64,000 nucleotides of DNA, from positions 186,001-250,000 of the forward strand of contig JAEUTP010000014.1 of the NCBI GenBank assembly GCA_016787705.1, written 5' to 3'. The stretch's first letter is position 1. Every line of letters begins with the position of its first letter. The DNA is from Bacteroidia bacterium. GTDB lineage: Bacteria > Bacteroidota > Bacteroidia > B-17B0 > Aurantibacillaceae. Under the pieces are notes generated by a model. The model had not been told where the DNA came from and did no database searches. It saw only the letters and a list, made by a program, of their open reading frames with translations. A program made the translations under genes and the position numbers. Positions 34,701-43,639 of the stretch are shown piece after piece.

Positions 34701-35476
34701 ATAGTGGTTGCACACCTTTAAAAGTATTATTCCCTCCCATTGTTGGCGCAGCGCAATATCAATGGACATTTGGAGATGGTAATACAGCCAGCACGGGAAG
34801 TGTTACAAATACATTTATAAATTCAACGTCAGTTAATAAAACATTTACCGTTCAACTGGTTGCAAAAGATAGTTATGGCTGTCCTGATACAGCTACGCGA
34901 ATTATAAAAGTATTTCCAAAACCTTCTGCTTTTTTTAAAGCTGATCCTTTAAAGGTATTTGTTCCCAACCAGGCAACGCAATGCTATAACCTTTCAACCG
35001 GTGCTGTATCTTATAAATGGACTTTTGGTGATGGTGGTGTATCTACGGATTTTGAACCTTCACATACGTATATACAGCCCGGCGAATATCAAATTATTTT
35101 AATTGCCACCAGTGAAAAATTCTGTAGAGATACTTTTAATCTTGGATCAAAGATAATTGCATTAGAAGAAACGTTTGTACAAGTGCCAAATGCCTTTACT
35201 CCAAATGCCGGCGGCTCTCCAGGAAGTGCTTATGATCCACTGGATAAGAGCAATGATATTTTTCATCCTAATATCCGCGGTGTAGAAAAATATGTATTGA
35301 GTATATATTCACGTTGGGGCGAATTGTTATTTGAAACAAAAAACCCTGCCGAAGGCTGGGATGGTTATTACAAAGGAAAAATGTGCACACAGGATGTGTA
35401 TGTATGGAAGATCACCGCTTCATTTATTGATGGAAAGACCTTCAATAAAACAGGAGATGTGTTATTGTTAAAATAG
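31706..35476 (+). CDS. Giant PKD-repeat protein with gliding-motility-type (T9SS type B) C-terminus
   Basis: A 1256-residue exported protein. Signal peptide (1-20), then about a dozen PKD-like domains with the recurring W(N/D/T)FG(D/N)(G/N) motif (e.g. FVWNFGDGSPPV, YTWNFGDGSPTS, YQWTFGDGNTAS). The last ~95 residues (VPNAFTPNAGG, YVLSIYSRWGELLFET, GWDGYYKGK, VYVWKI) form the CHU_C gliding-motility-associated type B sorting domain. Such cargo is exported by the T9SS with help from PorP/SprF partners; one is encoded two genes downstream. The ATG at 31706 lies ~20 bases after rnpB. The two following genes are almost contiguous (4-base gap and 1-base overlap), so the three form an operon. Confidence 0.92.
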   Translation: MIKRLLFFITLIFSFSAKAQCPTVFDYLGNPSPHPYFISCTGTSYMLNFQSASSWGAYTINWGDGSPTVPGVSYAANTILTHNYAATVDTFVVTLIIPALNCTLTGIVVMEKPVNASIQIPIGGVTQACAPKTLSFTNSSTDVSPTTNFVWNFGDGSPPVPFTYTNAGQTITHTYLKNTVNCQTQITLQALNYCSFGNPTIANFNPIQIYDVDNAAITPDLLIRCWPDNVFTFTNTTQRNCLAQGNTFQRQEWWNFGMYWPPINHDSIIDWKPWPPTTPISIAYPAVGTYSVMLRDSNLCGVDTAIINVQIVNPPTASLVAPPGPLCQNAPITFTNASPAGFSYLWDFGTGGGFVNLGAGPKTNIYSTPGTYTVQLAAFIPGAGAACTSTVQVVINILPSPTASFVATPTAGCNALNNVVFNESSIGAVSWSWNFGNSNTSSVQIPPNQNYPAVGSYTVSLSVTGANGCVNTKTASIIVRPNPVAAFSPSSTCVGSVTSFSNLSTVTGTNAINSYTWNFGDGSPTSNVQHPPHTYSTAATFTVKLIVATAFCKDSTTNTITANVKPTANFVFTPTVGCPPLAVTFTNTTLNGINYLWNFGVTPTATSSAINPTFTYSNTLQATLNNTITLIASTAAGCSDTIKKVVTILPRPVASFTGNLNPGCSPLPVTFTNTTIGATTYSWTFGDNTSSTVLNPSHTYTNNSFLLMTNTITLVATNSVGCTDTVKHTIQIFPKTFTSFTMIPASGCTPLSVSFPSVPGVISYTWSWGDGSPSVVTTTAPSNHVFTNTTTATQTFTVKLVASNGFGCIDSSFGSPIVFPKPIPNFSATPVSGCSPLLVTFTNSSTGNNSSAWLFGNGNASILNNPVMTFTNAPGSGPFTYSVKLVVGTANNCYDSIIKPINLFARPMSAMLVDTPACSPAKLTFTNTSIGASSYLWDFGNSSSSTQTNPTQIYTNPVPVNQSYLVSLISVNSNGCKDTLKVPLVVHPQPVFFISALPDSGCTPLKVLFPPIVGAAQYQWTFGDGNTASTGSVTNTFINSTSVNKTFTVQLVAKDSYGCPDTATRIIKVFPKPSAFFKADPLKVFVPNQATQCYNLSTGAVSYKWTFGDGGVSTDFEPSHTYIQPGEYQIILIATSEKFCRDTFNLGSKIIALEETFVQVPNAFTPNAGGSPGSAYDPLDKSNDIFHPNIRGVEKYVLSIYSRWGELLFETKNPAEGWDGYYKGKMCTQDVYVWKITASFIDGKTFNKTGDVLLLK

Positions 35477-35480
35477 TTTT

Positions 35481-37046
35481 ATGTTGAAGAGGAGTTATAT
35501 TTTATTTGTTCTATTATTTACGGGAACTTTTTTATTTGGACAGAGTAAAGAAAATAAAAAACAGGTAAAGGAATTATTAAAAGAGGCGCAATTGAGCTTT
35601 GATATTGAAGATCACTTAAATGCCTGGAATTCATACAGGCATGTATTGGTGCTGGATCCAAAGAATGAAAAAGCAAGCGTTAATAGTGCTATTTCTTTCT
35701 TTAAATTAAGCTATAGTTTAGATAGCGCCCAATTTTTTATGCAGGGACTTTCTTCTTCAACATTAGTAGATGCGAAATATTATCTTGCAAAGATCAAGCA
35801 TCAGCAGAAAAATTTTGATGAAGCTATTCAATTATTGAATGATTATAATAAACAAAGTCCTAAGAAACGTTTGCATACTATTGAAGAAACAAACTACATG
35901 ATAGGTGTTTGCGAATCGGCAAAAGAATTAATAAGTAAACCACACCGTTCTATTATTAAAAATATGGGGCCCGAGATCAATTCAACTTATGCAGATTACG
36001 TTCCGGTTATTGTTCCTGATGAAAATACATTATACTTTACTTCACGTCGCGAAGGAAGCTCCAATAATAAAAAAGATGTTTACGGAAATTATTATGAGGA
36101 TGTATATGTTTCTGTAAAAGAAAAAGGAGTTTGGACAAAAGCAGAAAATGTAAAAACACCTATTAATTCAGAAACTAACGACGCTTGTGTTGCAATTAGT
36201 CCTGATGGGCAAAGTATGATCGTTTACAGAACCTCGTCAGACCAGGTTACCGGCGATCTTTATATTACAAAATTAGGAAGCGATAATAAATGGGAGCCAT
36301 TACAAAAAATGGCAAAAGAAATAAATTCTCAGTTTATTGAAACAAGCGCTTGCTTTAGTATTGATACGAGTCAACTTTATTTTAGCAGTAACCGACCTGG
36401 GGGTTATGGCGGAAAAGATATTTATCGCATAAAAAAATTACCTAATGGTCGCTGGGCATTGCCATTTAATCTTGGTCCGAATATTAATACTTTATATGAT
36501 GAAGATAGTCCGTATTTGCATCCTGATAATATAACCATGTATTACAGTAGTAAAGGTCATAATACAATGGGTGAATATGATGTTTTTAAAAGTATTTTAA
36601 ATCCGGAAACAAATCAATTTTCAAAAGCTGAGAATTTAGGTTATCCCATTAATAATATAGGGAATGATATTTTTTTTGTTTTAAGTGTTGATGGGCAACG
36701 AGGTTATTATTCATCCTTAAAAGAAGAGACCATTGGCAATAATGATATTTACCAGATTGATACGCGTTTTGGCGATAACGACCTGAAAGTTAAGCATGGT
36801 GTGGCATTTAAAGATGATATGCCTGCCAAAGTAAAAATTACTTTGTTGGATAATGAAGGAAATGCGGTGAATGGAACTTATAACTCAAATCCAAAAACCG
36901 GAAAATTTATTTTAGTAATGAATCCGCTTAAATCATATAAGGCAATTGTTGAAGCAGAAGGTTACACTACTTTAGTTGTTGATATTGACCCTTTGGCGTT
37001 TGAAAAAGTAGATAAAGACCTTGAGTTTAAAATTGTAAAGAAATAA
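35481..37046 (+). CDS. PorE-like TPR/PD40 beta-propeller protein lacking an OmpA domain
   Basis: A signal peptide (1-20, ending LFGQ), TPR-like helices (~25-140), a PD40/WD40-like beta-propeller (~155-425; blades such as TLYFTSRREGSS, QLYFSSNRPGGYGGKDIYRI, GYYSSLKEETIGNNDIYQI) and a C-terminal carboxypeptidase-regulatory-like beta domain (~435-521). This is the PorE domain order, except that the peptidoglycan-binding OmpA-like domain expected at the end is absent: the gene stops after the regulatory-like domain. It is likely an outer-membrane-associated accessory of the neighbouring T9SS cargo and PorP/SprF protein. Confidence 0.85.
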   Translation: MLKRSYILFVLLFTGTFLFGQSKENKKQVKELLKEAQLSFDIEDHLNAWNSYRHVLVLDPKNEKASVNSAISFFKLSYSLDSAQFFMQGLSSSTLVDAKYYLAKIKHQQKNFDEAIQLLNDYNKQSPKKRLHTIEETNYMIGVCESAKELISKPHRSIIKNMGPEINSTYADYVPVIVPDENTLYFTSRREGSSNNKKDVYGNYYEDVYVSVKEKGVWTKAENVKTPINSETNDACVAISPDGQSMIVYRTSSDQVTGDLYITKLGSDNKWEPLQKMAKEINSQFIETSACFSIDTSQLYFSSNRPGGYGGKDIYRIKKLPNGRWALPFNLGPNINTLYDEDSPYLHPDNITMYYSSKGHNTMGEYDVFKSILNPETNQFSKAENLGYPINNIGNDIFFVLSVDGQRGYYSSLKEETIGNNDIYQIDTRFGDNDLKVKHGVAFKDDMPAKVKITLLDNEGNAVNGTYNSNPKTGKFILVMNPLKSYKAIVEAEGYTTLVVDIDPLAFEKVDKDLEFKIVKK

Positions 37047-38047
37047 TGTTGAAGAGGATATGTACCATATTATTAATTATTGTTTCATTAATTGAACTTA
37101 AAGCACAAGATCCGCAGTTTACACAGTTTTACGCTGCGCCTATGTTCTTAAATCCTGCGTTTACGGGTTTAACCTACGAGCATCGTTTTGCTGCCAATTA
37201 CCGTAATCAATGGCCGGGCATTAAAACTGCTTATAATACGTATATGGCTTCTTATGATTATAATGTAAGTAGTATAAATAGCGGTATTGGAGGTTTTGTT
37301 TTGCAGGATCATGCAGGTACTTCTAATTTAGTAACAACTATGGGAGGTATAAACTACGCCTATCGTGTAAAGCTTGGTAAATATTCTGAAGCACGCGGCG
37401 GCATTTCGCTAGTAATGAACCAAAAAAAAATTGATAATTCGCGCCTGATCTTTAACGACCAATTTGTTACCGGTTCATCCATTTCGCAGGATGCCTTATC
37501 AGCAGATAAAATAAGTTATTTTGATATTGGTATGGGTGGTTTATTTAATTCAACTAATTACTGGTTTGGCTTTGCTGCAAGGCATGTTAATCAACCCAAC
37601 GCGAGTATGGTTGGTAATGTTGAAGCTTTACCAATTTCAGGAAGTATACACGGAGGCTATCGTTTTATTATTAGCGCAAGAGGTTCAGGTAAAACAAAAT
37701 TGGAAGAGTTTGTAAGTGCCAGTATCAACATCCGCGGTGAACAAAAATATGGTCAGTTGGATGTAGGTGCGTATTATTTTAAATCGTTTGTTAATGTTGG
37801 CTTGTGGTATCGCGGTTTACCATTTAAAACTTATAAGCCCGGTTATTCAAGCCGCGAGAGTATTGCTTTGCTTGTTGGTTTGGAGGTACCTGATAAGAAT
37901 TTTCGAGTAGGTTATAGTTATGATGCAACTGTTTCTAATTTAAAAATAAACAATACACAAGGTGCGCACGAAGTTTCTATTGTTTACGAAATAGCCTCAA
38001 AGCGTAAGCGTAATCGTAAAGTGTTGGTGAGCTGCCCTAAATTCTAA
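37046..38047 (+). CDS. PorP/SprF family T9SS outer-membrane protein
   Basis: A 333-residue outer-membrane beta-barrel with signal peptide (1-22). The family start QDPQFTQFYAAPMFLNPAFTG is unmistakable, followed by YRNQWPGIKTAYNTY and alternating amphipathic strands. PorP/SprF proteins anchor or assist export of type B T9SS cargo, which fits the PKD giant two genes upstream. Its ATG overlaps the upstream stop by one base. The end (KRKRNRKVLVSCPKF) is basic. Confidence 0.95.
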   Translation: MLKRICTILLIIVSLIELKAQDPQFTQFYAAPMFLNPAFTGLTYEHRFAANYRNQWPGIKTAYNTYMASYDYNVSSINSGIGGFVLQDHAGTSNLVTTMGGINYAYRVKLGKYSEARGGISLVMNQKKIDNSRLIFNDQFVTGSSISQDALSADKISYFDIGMGGLFNSTNYWFGFAARHVNQPNASMVGNVEALPISGSIHGGYRFIISARGSGKTKLEEFVSASINIRGEQKYGQLDVGAYYFKSFVNVGLWYRGLPFKTYKPGYSSRESIALLVGLEVPDKNFRVGYSYDATVSNLKINNTQGAHEVSIVYEIASKRKRNRKVLVSCPKF

Positions 38048-38065
38048 ATTCAAAATGTTATTTAA

Positions 38066-38545
38066 ATGATCGATCTAAAATCTTCAACAGGTAAACTGGC
38101 TTTTAAAAAAAGCTTGAAAGCTGAATGCATTCAATTAATTGAACAACGTATTAAAAATGCAAAAGTAGCAATTGATAACGCACAGGAAGCCGCTAATAGC
38201 AACGATAAAAGCACAGCCGGTGATAAGTACGAAACATCACGTGCAATGGGGCAATTAGATAGTGATATGAATGCCAAACAATTATTTGAAGCTGAACAGG
38301 AATTGGTTGCTCTTGAAAAAATTGATGTTTCTATGGCAACTGATGAAATAAAAGTTGGTTCAGTTTTTGAGATGTCGGGGTTATTATTTTTTATTGCGAT
38401 TGGTTTAGGTCCTGTAAAAATTGAAGATAAGCGCGTGATGGTTGTTTCATCAAAATCACCTTTTTATGAAAATATTAAAGGCATGAATGCTGGAGATACC
38501 TTTGAGTTTCAGGATAAGATGGATGAGATAAAGATGGTGTTTTAA
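38066..38545 (+). CDS. GreA/GreB-like protein
   Basis: A 159-residue protein resembling transcription elongation factors of the GreA/GreB group: an N-terminal coiled coil (~15-85, containing AQEAANSNDKSTAGDKYETSRAM) and a C-terminal FKBP-like domain (~95-159). The family is often labelled 3-oxoacyl-ACP synthase in databases, for which nothing here gives support. The coiled coil carries the acidic residues expected near its tip, but whether it acts on RNA polymerase is inference. It lies 18 bases after the PorP/SprF gene and may be co-transcribed. Confidence 0.75.
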   Translation: MIDLKSSTGKLAFKKSLKAECIQLIEQRIKNAKVAIDNAQEAANSNDKSTAGDKYETSRAMGQLDSDMNAKQLFEAEQELVALEKIDVSMATDEIKVGSVFEMSGLLFFIAIGLGPVKIEDKRVMVVSSKSPFYENIKGMNAGDTFEFQDKMDEIKMVF

Positions 38546-38558
38546 TTCAGGTGATTAA

Positions 38559-38640
38559 ACACAGATGACGTGGGTATAACTGATTTGCGCTGATATTTTT
38601 AATCTGTGAAAATCTGTACGATCAGTTTCCTCAGTGTTCC
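38559..38640. repeat. Dispersed 'ATCTGTG' type intergenic repeat
   Basis: The gap carries cacagatgac...ctgatttgcgctgat, then aatctgtgaaaatctgt: short direct and inverted copies of the CAGATT/AATCTG unit seen in many bacterial intergenic regions. No gene is present here. Only one copy is in the window, so the dispersed nature is from general knowledge. Confidence 0.45.
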
Positions 38641-38641
38641 A

Positions 38642-39667
38642 TCACGAAATTCTCATCAACACCTCAATCGTTTTCATTAACATCGCATCATCAAAATCTA
38701 AATGCGTTACCATTCGAACGGTGTGTTTACCAAACATAGATACTTTTATACCATTATCTGATAATTTCTTTTCGAAGGCTTCGCCGGTAATTATTTGAGA
38801 TCGTAAATTAAAAATAACAATGTTGGTGTAAACGGGTAAAACTGATTCTACATATGGCAATTTACTTAGCTCCTGCCCTATTTTTTTTGCGCGGGCATGA
38901 TCTTCTTTTAAACGGCTCACATTATTTTTTAATGCGTACAAGCCTGCGGCAGCCAATATTCCTGCCTGACGCATACCACCGCCAAAGATCTTGCGAACCT
39001 TACGAGCTTTTTTTATGAACTCTTTTTCGCCCAATAATAGTGAGCCAATTGGCGCTCCTAAGCCTTTTGATAGGCAAATGGAAATAGAATCAAAATACTT
39101 TCCGGTTTCTTGTGTTGATTCGTTTGACTCAACCAAAGCATTAAAAATGCGGGCGCCATCTAAATGCAATTTTAAATTATTCTTTTTACACAGTTCGGCA
39201 ATTGGTTTTATTTGTTCAATTGTATAGTAGCTGCCTCCTGCTTTATTCACGGTATTTTCAAGCGATACAAGGCTCGTGCGTGTTAGCCAGTCAAAATCTA
39301 AATTTATGTTTTGCTCAATTAATTGTGGAGATAGTCTACCCTCATATCCCTGCAATAATTTTGCCTGTACACCCGAATTGAATGAAATACCACCGCCTTC
39401 ATAGTTATAAATATGTGAATTCACATCACATAATAGTTCATCACCGGGTTGGGTGTGTACTTTAATAGCAATTTGGTTAGTCATTGTGCCACTCGGGCAA
39501 AACAAGGCCGCTTCTTTACTGAACAACTTTGCAGAGTAATTCTCAAGTTCAATAATAGTAGGATCTTCTTTAAACACATCATCGCCCACTTCAGCGCTGA
39601 ACATAACATCCAGCATGGCTTTTGAAGGTTTTGTAACAGTATCGCTCCTCAGGTCAATGATCTGCAT
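38642..39667 (-). CDS. Low-specificity L-threonine aldolase
   Basis: A PLP enzyme of fold type I that cleaves L-threonine to glycine and acetaldehyde. Visible marks: DLRSDTVTKPSKAML at the N-terminus, the cofactor region LHLDGARIFNA (Asp170, Arg173) and the Schiff-base lysine Lys201 in ISICLSKGLGAPIGSLL. Length (341) is typical. Related beta-eliminating lyases share the fold, but the N-terminal SDTVTKP motif is specific to threonine aldolases. It begins one base after the E1 dehydrogenase stop on the same strand. Confidence 0.92.
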   Translation of the reverse strand: MQIIDLRSDTVTKPSKAMLDVMFSAEVGDDVFKEDPTIIELENYSAKLFSKEAALFCPSGTMTNQIAIKVHTQPGDELLCDVNSHIYNYEGGGISFNSGVQAKLLQGYEGRLSPQLIEQNINLDFDWLTRTSLVSLENTVNKAGGSYYTIEQIKPIAELCKKNNLKLHLDGARIFNALVESNESTQETGKYFDSISICLSKGLGAPIGSLLLGEKEFIKKARKVRKIFGGGMRQAGILAAAGLYALKNNVSRLKEDHARAKKIGQELSKLPYVESVLPVYTNIVIFNLRSQIITGEAFEKKLSDNGIKVSMFGKHTVRMVTHLDFDDAMLMKTIEVLMRIS

Positions 39668-39668
39668 A

Positions 39669-41672
39669 TTAATATTTCCAAAGTTTCATTAATTTCTGTT
39701 TGAACCTTTCTTTTGGTAAGAAGTTATGTTCCAGATCCACATTCATTGGTACAGGTGTATCTAAACTGCCTTCACGCATTACCGGTGCATCTAAATAATC
39801 AAAACAATTTTCAGTAATTAATGAGGCTATCTCTCCTGCTATACCACCCGTTAAAGTGTCTTCATGCATTACAATTACTTTACCTGTTTTTTTAACTGAT
39901 GCGTAAATGGTATCAACATCCAAAGGTGCTAATGTTCTAAGGTCAATCAGGTCTGCACTCATATCAGGATTTTCGTTCAACGCTTCAATAGCCCAATGTA
40001 CACCAAGGCCATAAGTAACAATGGTTAGATCACTGCCTTCTCTTACTAAACGCGCTTTACCAAATGGAATGGTATAGTAATCATCCGGCACATCTTCATT
40101 AATGCTTCTGTATAATGCTTTATGTTCAAAATACATTACCGGGTTCTGATCTTCAAACGCCGTTAGTAAAAGTCCTTTTGCATCTGATGGAAAAGCAGGA
40201 TAAGCAATTTTTAAGCCCGGTGTTTTAAAGAACCAGGCTTCGTTACTTTGGCTGTGAAATGGACCGGCAGCAACCGCAGCGCCTGTTGGCATACGCACTA
40301 CAACATCTGCATGTTGCCCCCAGCGGTAATGGCTTTTTGCTAAATTATTTATGATCTGAGTCATGCCTTCACTTACAAAATCGGCAAACTGCATTTCCAC
40401 CATGGCCTTATGCCCGTTAATTGAAAGGCCGAAGCCTGTTCCCAAGATAGCGCTTTCGCATAATGGTGTGTTTCTTACTCTTCCTTTTCCAAATTCTTCA
40501 ACAAAGCCTTCGGTAATTTTAAATACACCGCCATAATCTGCAATATCCTGTCCCATTAAAACCAGATTAGAATGTTTTTGCATGGCTAATTTCATAGCGT
40601 TACTAATAGCATCAATTAGTCGCATATTGGTTTTGGTGCCGTTTGCTGGTGTTGTATCCTGAATAGAAAATGGTTTAAATAATTCTTTTAATTCTTTTTC
40701 GGTATCGGGTTTTGGATTTTGTTCTGCAAAAGCAATTTCCAAACCTTTTTCAATTTCCTGTTTTATTTCTGCTCTTGTTCTTTCAATTAATTCCTCAGTA
40801 AGAACACCTTCGCTAATTAAAAATTTCTCAAACGTATTTACAGGGTCTTTTCTTCCCCAAACATCAAACAACTCTTTAGGAACATATTTTGTACCACTGG
40901 CCTCTTCGTGCCCACGCATACGAAAGGTAACGCATTCTAAAATTACCGGGCGGGGATTTTCGCGCATGCTTTCAGATAAATTTTTTATTGTTTCGTAAAC
41001 CTTTAAAACATTATTACCATCAATACTTACCCCTTCTATACCATAGCCAATAGCTTTATCGGCAAATGATTTACACCTGAATTGCTCATTGCTTGGAGTG
41101 CTTAGTCCGTAACCATTATTTTCAATTACAAAAATTACTGGTAAGTCCCAAACAGCAGCAGTATTAATGCTTTCATGAAAATCTCCTTCGCTGGCACCGC
41201 CATCACCACTAAATACAACAGTAACTTTTTTCTCTTTTCTTAGCTTGCTGGCTAAAGCTATACCATCAGCAACGCCTAACTGCGGGCCAAGATGCGAGAT
41301 CATTCCAACAATTTTATACTCGTTGGTACCAAAGTGAAATGAGCGGTCGCGCCCCTGAGTAAAGCCACCCGGCTTACCCTGGAACTGTGAGAACAAACGA
41401 TTTAATGGAATCTGGCGCGTAGTGAATACGCCCAAATTACGGTGCATTGGTAAAATATATTCATCTTTTTCTAAAGCAGAAGCTACACCAACAGAAATTG
41501 CCTCTTGTCCTATACCACTAAACCATTTGGCAATTTTACCCTGGCGAAGAAGTAATAACATTTTCTCTTCTATCATTCGGGGCTTTAAAATATTTACATA
41601 AAGTTCTAATAAAGTACTGTCTTTATGTTTCTTGCGGTCAAATTTAACGGGCATTTCGGCGGTGATCATCAT
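39669..41672 (-). CDS. Fused alpha-beta E1 component of a 2-oxoacid dehydrogenase
   Basis: A single 667-residue chain containing both E1 subunits. The alpha part (1-335) has the thiamine diphosphate motif GDG (156-158) ... NN (185-186) and the phosphorylation-loop-like RMRGHEEASGTKYV. The beta part (~345-667) begins MRLIDAISNAMKLAMQ and carries CESAILGTGFGLSINGHKAMVEMQFADF. It decarboxylates a 2-oxoacid, most likely a branched-chain one by resemblance, feeding an E2 lipoyl subunit not encoded here. Several near-N-terminal Met codons (1, 2, 7) make the exact start uncertain. Followed by the aldolase gene. Confidence 0.9.
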   Translation of the reverse strand: MMITAEMPVKFDRKKHKDSTLLELYVNILKPRMIEEKMLLLLRQGKIAKWFSGIGQEAISVGVASALEKDEYILPMHRNLGVFTTRQIPLNRLFSQFQGKPGGFTQGRDRSFHFGTNEYKIVGMISHLGPQLGVADGIALASKLRKEKKVTVVFSGDGGASEGDFHESINTAAVWDLPVIFVIENNGYGLSTPSNEQFRCKSFADKAIGYGIEGVSIDGNNVLKVYETIKNLSESMRENPRPVILECVTFRMRGHEEASGTKYVPKELFDVWGRKDPVNTFEKFLISEGVLTEELIERTRAEIKQEIEKGLEIAFAEQNPKPDTEKELKELFKPFSIQDTTPANGTKTNMRLIDAISNAMKLAMQKHSNLVLMGQDIADYGGVFKITEGFVEEFGKGRVRNTPLCESAILGTGFGLSINGHKAMVEMQFADFVSEGMTQIINNLAKSHYRWGQHADVVVRMPTGAAVAAGPFHSQSNEAWFFKTPGLKIAYPAFPSDAKGLLLTAFEDQNPVMYFEHKALYRSINEDVPDDYYTIPFGKARLVREGSDLTIVTYGLGVHWAIEALNENPDMSADLIDLRTLAPLDVDTIYASVKKTGKVIVMHEDTLTGGIAGEIASLITENCFDYLDAPVMREGSLDTPVPMNVDLEHNFLPKERFKQKLMKLWKY

Positions 41673-41679
41673 TCGGTAT

Positions 41680-42363
41680 TTATGCTTTAGTTTTTTTATT
41701 TAATAATACATTGAAACCAAATCCAATGTTAAACCAGTTCATATTAGCGCGGTTGCGTGTATCCTTTACTTCCTGAAAATGATTAAAGCGCGGCGCTTTA
41801 GGATCGAATCTGTAGAATAAAGTTGTGTGGCTAAACATCAACGAAAAACTCAATAATTTATCTACCTGGAAATTAACTGCAAACTCCGGTTGAACAAATG
41901 GCGCTGAAAAATCCTGGATTACATATGGGCGGTTGGCCAGGCTCGTATCTGCATTTACGTTAAAGTAATTGTTTAGCATTATGCCTGAATTTAAAGCAAA
42001 AGTCACATAGCCTTTATCTGAAAAAAAATTATCATACCCCAATTTAATAAATGGGCTGTTCATCATCAATCGTGTGTTGTAAGGAACATCGGCGTTGAAA
42101 TATTTAAATTTTAAAAATTTATTATTTTGAAACTGAGAATTTTGAAAACCCACACCTACAAAAAAATTACTGAATAACCGAAGGTTTACAGATAAATTGC
42201 CCTCATAAAGCCCTGCAAAACAAGTGCGAAATGACTGGCTGCCAATTACCCTTGGTATACCAATGTTACCTCTTATGGTTACCAAAGCATTTTCCTGTCC
42301 TTCTTTTTGTGCAAGGCCACAAAGGGATAAAAGTAAAGCGAATACAATAAGAGATCTTTTCAT
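41680..42363 (-). CDS. Putative outer-membrane beta-barrel protein
   Basis: A 227-residue protein with signal peptide (1-18, ending GLAQ) and alternating aromatic strands (FFVGVGFQNSQF, FSLMFSHTTLFYRF), ending in the strand MNWFNIGFGFNVLL. This suggests a small outer-membrane barrel; I recognise no specific family. It lies 7 bases upstream of the E1 gene on the same strand, so it is probably the first gene of that operon, although the functional link is unclear. Confidence 0.7.
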   Translation of the reverse strand: MKRSLIVFALLLSLCGLAQKEGQENALVTIRGNIGIPRVIGSQSFRTCFAGLYEGNLSVNLRLFSNFFVGVGFQNSQFQNNKFLKFKYFNADVPYNTRLMMNSPFIKLGYDNFFSDKGYVTFALNSGIMLNNYFNVNADTSLANRPYVIQDFSAPFVQPEFAVNFQVDKLLSFSLMFSHTTLFYRFDPKAPRFNHFQEVKDTRNRANMNWFNIGFGFNVLLNKKTKA

Positions 42364-42512
42364 TTAAACACTAAATATATGGCTTTATTGGTTAAGCTAA
42401 AATACTAAAAAACCTTAGTTATTAACGCTTTTAGGCTTATTAAAAGTGTGTTAGGTTGGTAATTATTTTGGTTGAATTGTAAAACAAATAGTAATTTATA
42501 GCTCTTAAAAAC

Positions 42513-43628
42513 ATGAAATTTTCTATAAAATCATATGTGCTTCTTTTAATTTTGGTTTGTAATGGTTATTACACTCAAACACAGCTTCAATCCAAGCGCA
42601 CTAACTTTTTATCCGATAATATAAAGTACAGTGTTTTAGATTCGATAGTTGAAAATGCTGTTATTGATTTTATTCAAGATCCGCAAAATTGTGGATTTAG
42701 TATTGGTATCATAAAAGATACTTCGGTTTATTTTTATAATTATGGTGAAACCGTTAGAGGCAATAATGTGATTCCTAAACAAAATACGATCTATGAAATA
42801 GGTTCTGTAACCAAAACATTTTGTGGTATATTATTAGGCTATGCTATAACAGAAGGAAAGGTAAAGTTAGATGACGATATTAGAAAATATATGCCCGGCC
42901 AATATCCAAATCTTGAAACAAATAAACAAGCCATTCAAATAAAGCACCTGGCAAATCATAGCAGCGGTTTGCCCGTAATACCTGAAGATATTAGATCACA
43001 AACAGACTTTGATTCTCTTAACCCCTATAAAAATTACGATAAAGCTAAATTATTTGGCTATTTGCGTACAGCAAAGCTTAGTAGCGAACCTGGTGAACTA
43101 TGTCAATACTCAAATACAGGCATGGCACTATTGGGTATTATTTTAGAAAATGTTTATAACAAATCTTTTGAAGAATTAATAAAAGAAAAGATTTGCAATC
43201 AAAATAATATGAATAATACTACAATTAACTTAAATGAATATCAATTACCAAATTTTTCCCAGGGTTACAATAATAATGGAACTATAATGCCGCATTGGGA
43301 GCTTGGTGCTTTTAGGGCAGCAGGGGGAATAAGATCGTGTACAAACGATATGGTAAGTTATTTACGTTACAATTTGATGGAAAAAGATGCGGCGGTAAAA
43401 TTAGCACATATATCTACTATTAATAAAAACTCTAATATTGCGCTTGCCTGGCATATTATTAATACAAAATACAATAACGAGTTGATGTGGCATAATGGAG
43501 CTACTTATGGTTTTAGCAGCTTTTGCGGTTTTATAAAAGCAAAAAAAGCAGGTGTAGTGGTTCTTTCAAATACATCCTTCAATATTGATTTTATAGGACT
43601 TTCAATTTTAAAATACCTTCAAAAATAA
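42513..43628 (+). CDS. Serine hydrolase of the beta-lactamase/class C family
   Basis: A 371-residue exported protein (signal peptide ~1-22). The penicillin-binding-type active site is complete: S98-V-T-K101, Y199-S-N201 and the H-N-G triad near residue 326 (LMWHNGATYG), plus LANHSSGLP. Such enzymes act as D-Ala-D-Ala peptidases, esterases or beta-lactamases; sequence alone does not decide. It is a single gene with no operon partners; the convergent carbonic anhydrase gene ends 11 bases downstream. Confidence 0.88.
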   Translation: MKFSIKSYVLLLILVCNGYYTQTQLQSKRTNFLSDNIKYSVLDSIVENAVIDFIQDPQNCGFSIGIIKDTSVYFYNYGETVRGNNVIPKQNTIYEIGSVTKTFCGILLGYAITEGKVKLDDDIRKYMPGQYPNLETNKQAIQIKHLANHSSGLPVIPEDIRSQTDFDSLNPYKNYDKAKLFGYLRTAKLSSEPGELCQYSNTGMALLGIILENVYNKSFEELIKEKICNQNNMNNTTINLNEYQLPNFSQGYNNNGTIMPHWELGAFRAAGGIRSCTNDMVSYLRYNLMEKDAAVKLAHISTINKNSNIALAWHIINTKYNNELMWHNGATYGFSSFCGFIKAKKAGVVVLSNTSFNIDFIGLSILKYLQK

Positions 43629-43639
43629 GGTATTGAATA

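Noticed and set aside
38066..38545. 3-oxoacyl-ACP synthase (a common database label for this family)
   Set aside because: 159 residues with a GreA-like coiled coil and FKBP-like end; no ketosynthase motif or Cys-His-His triad.
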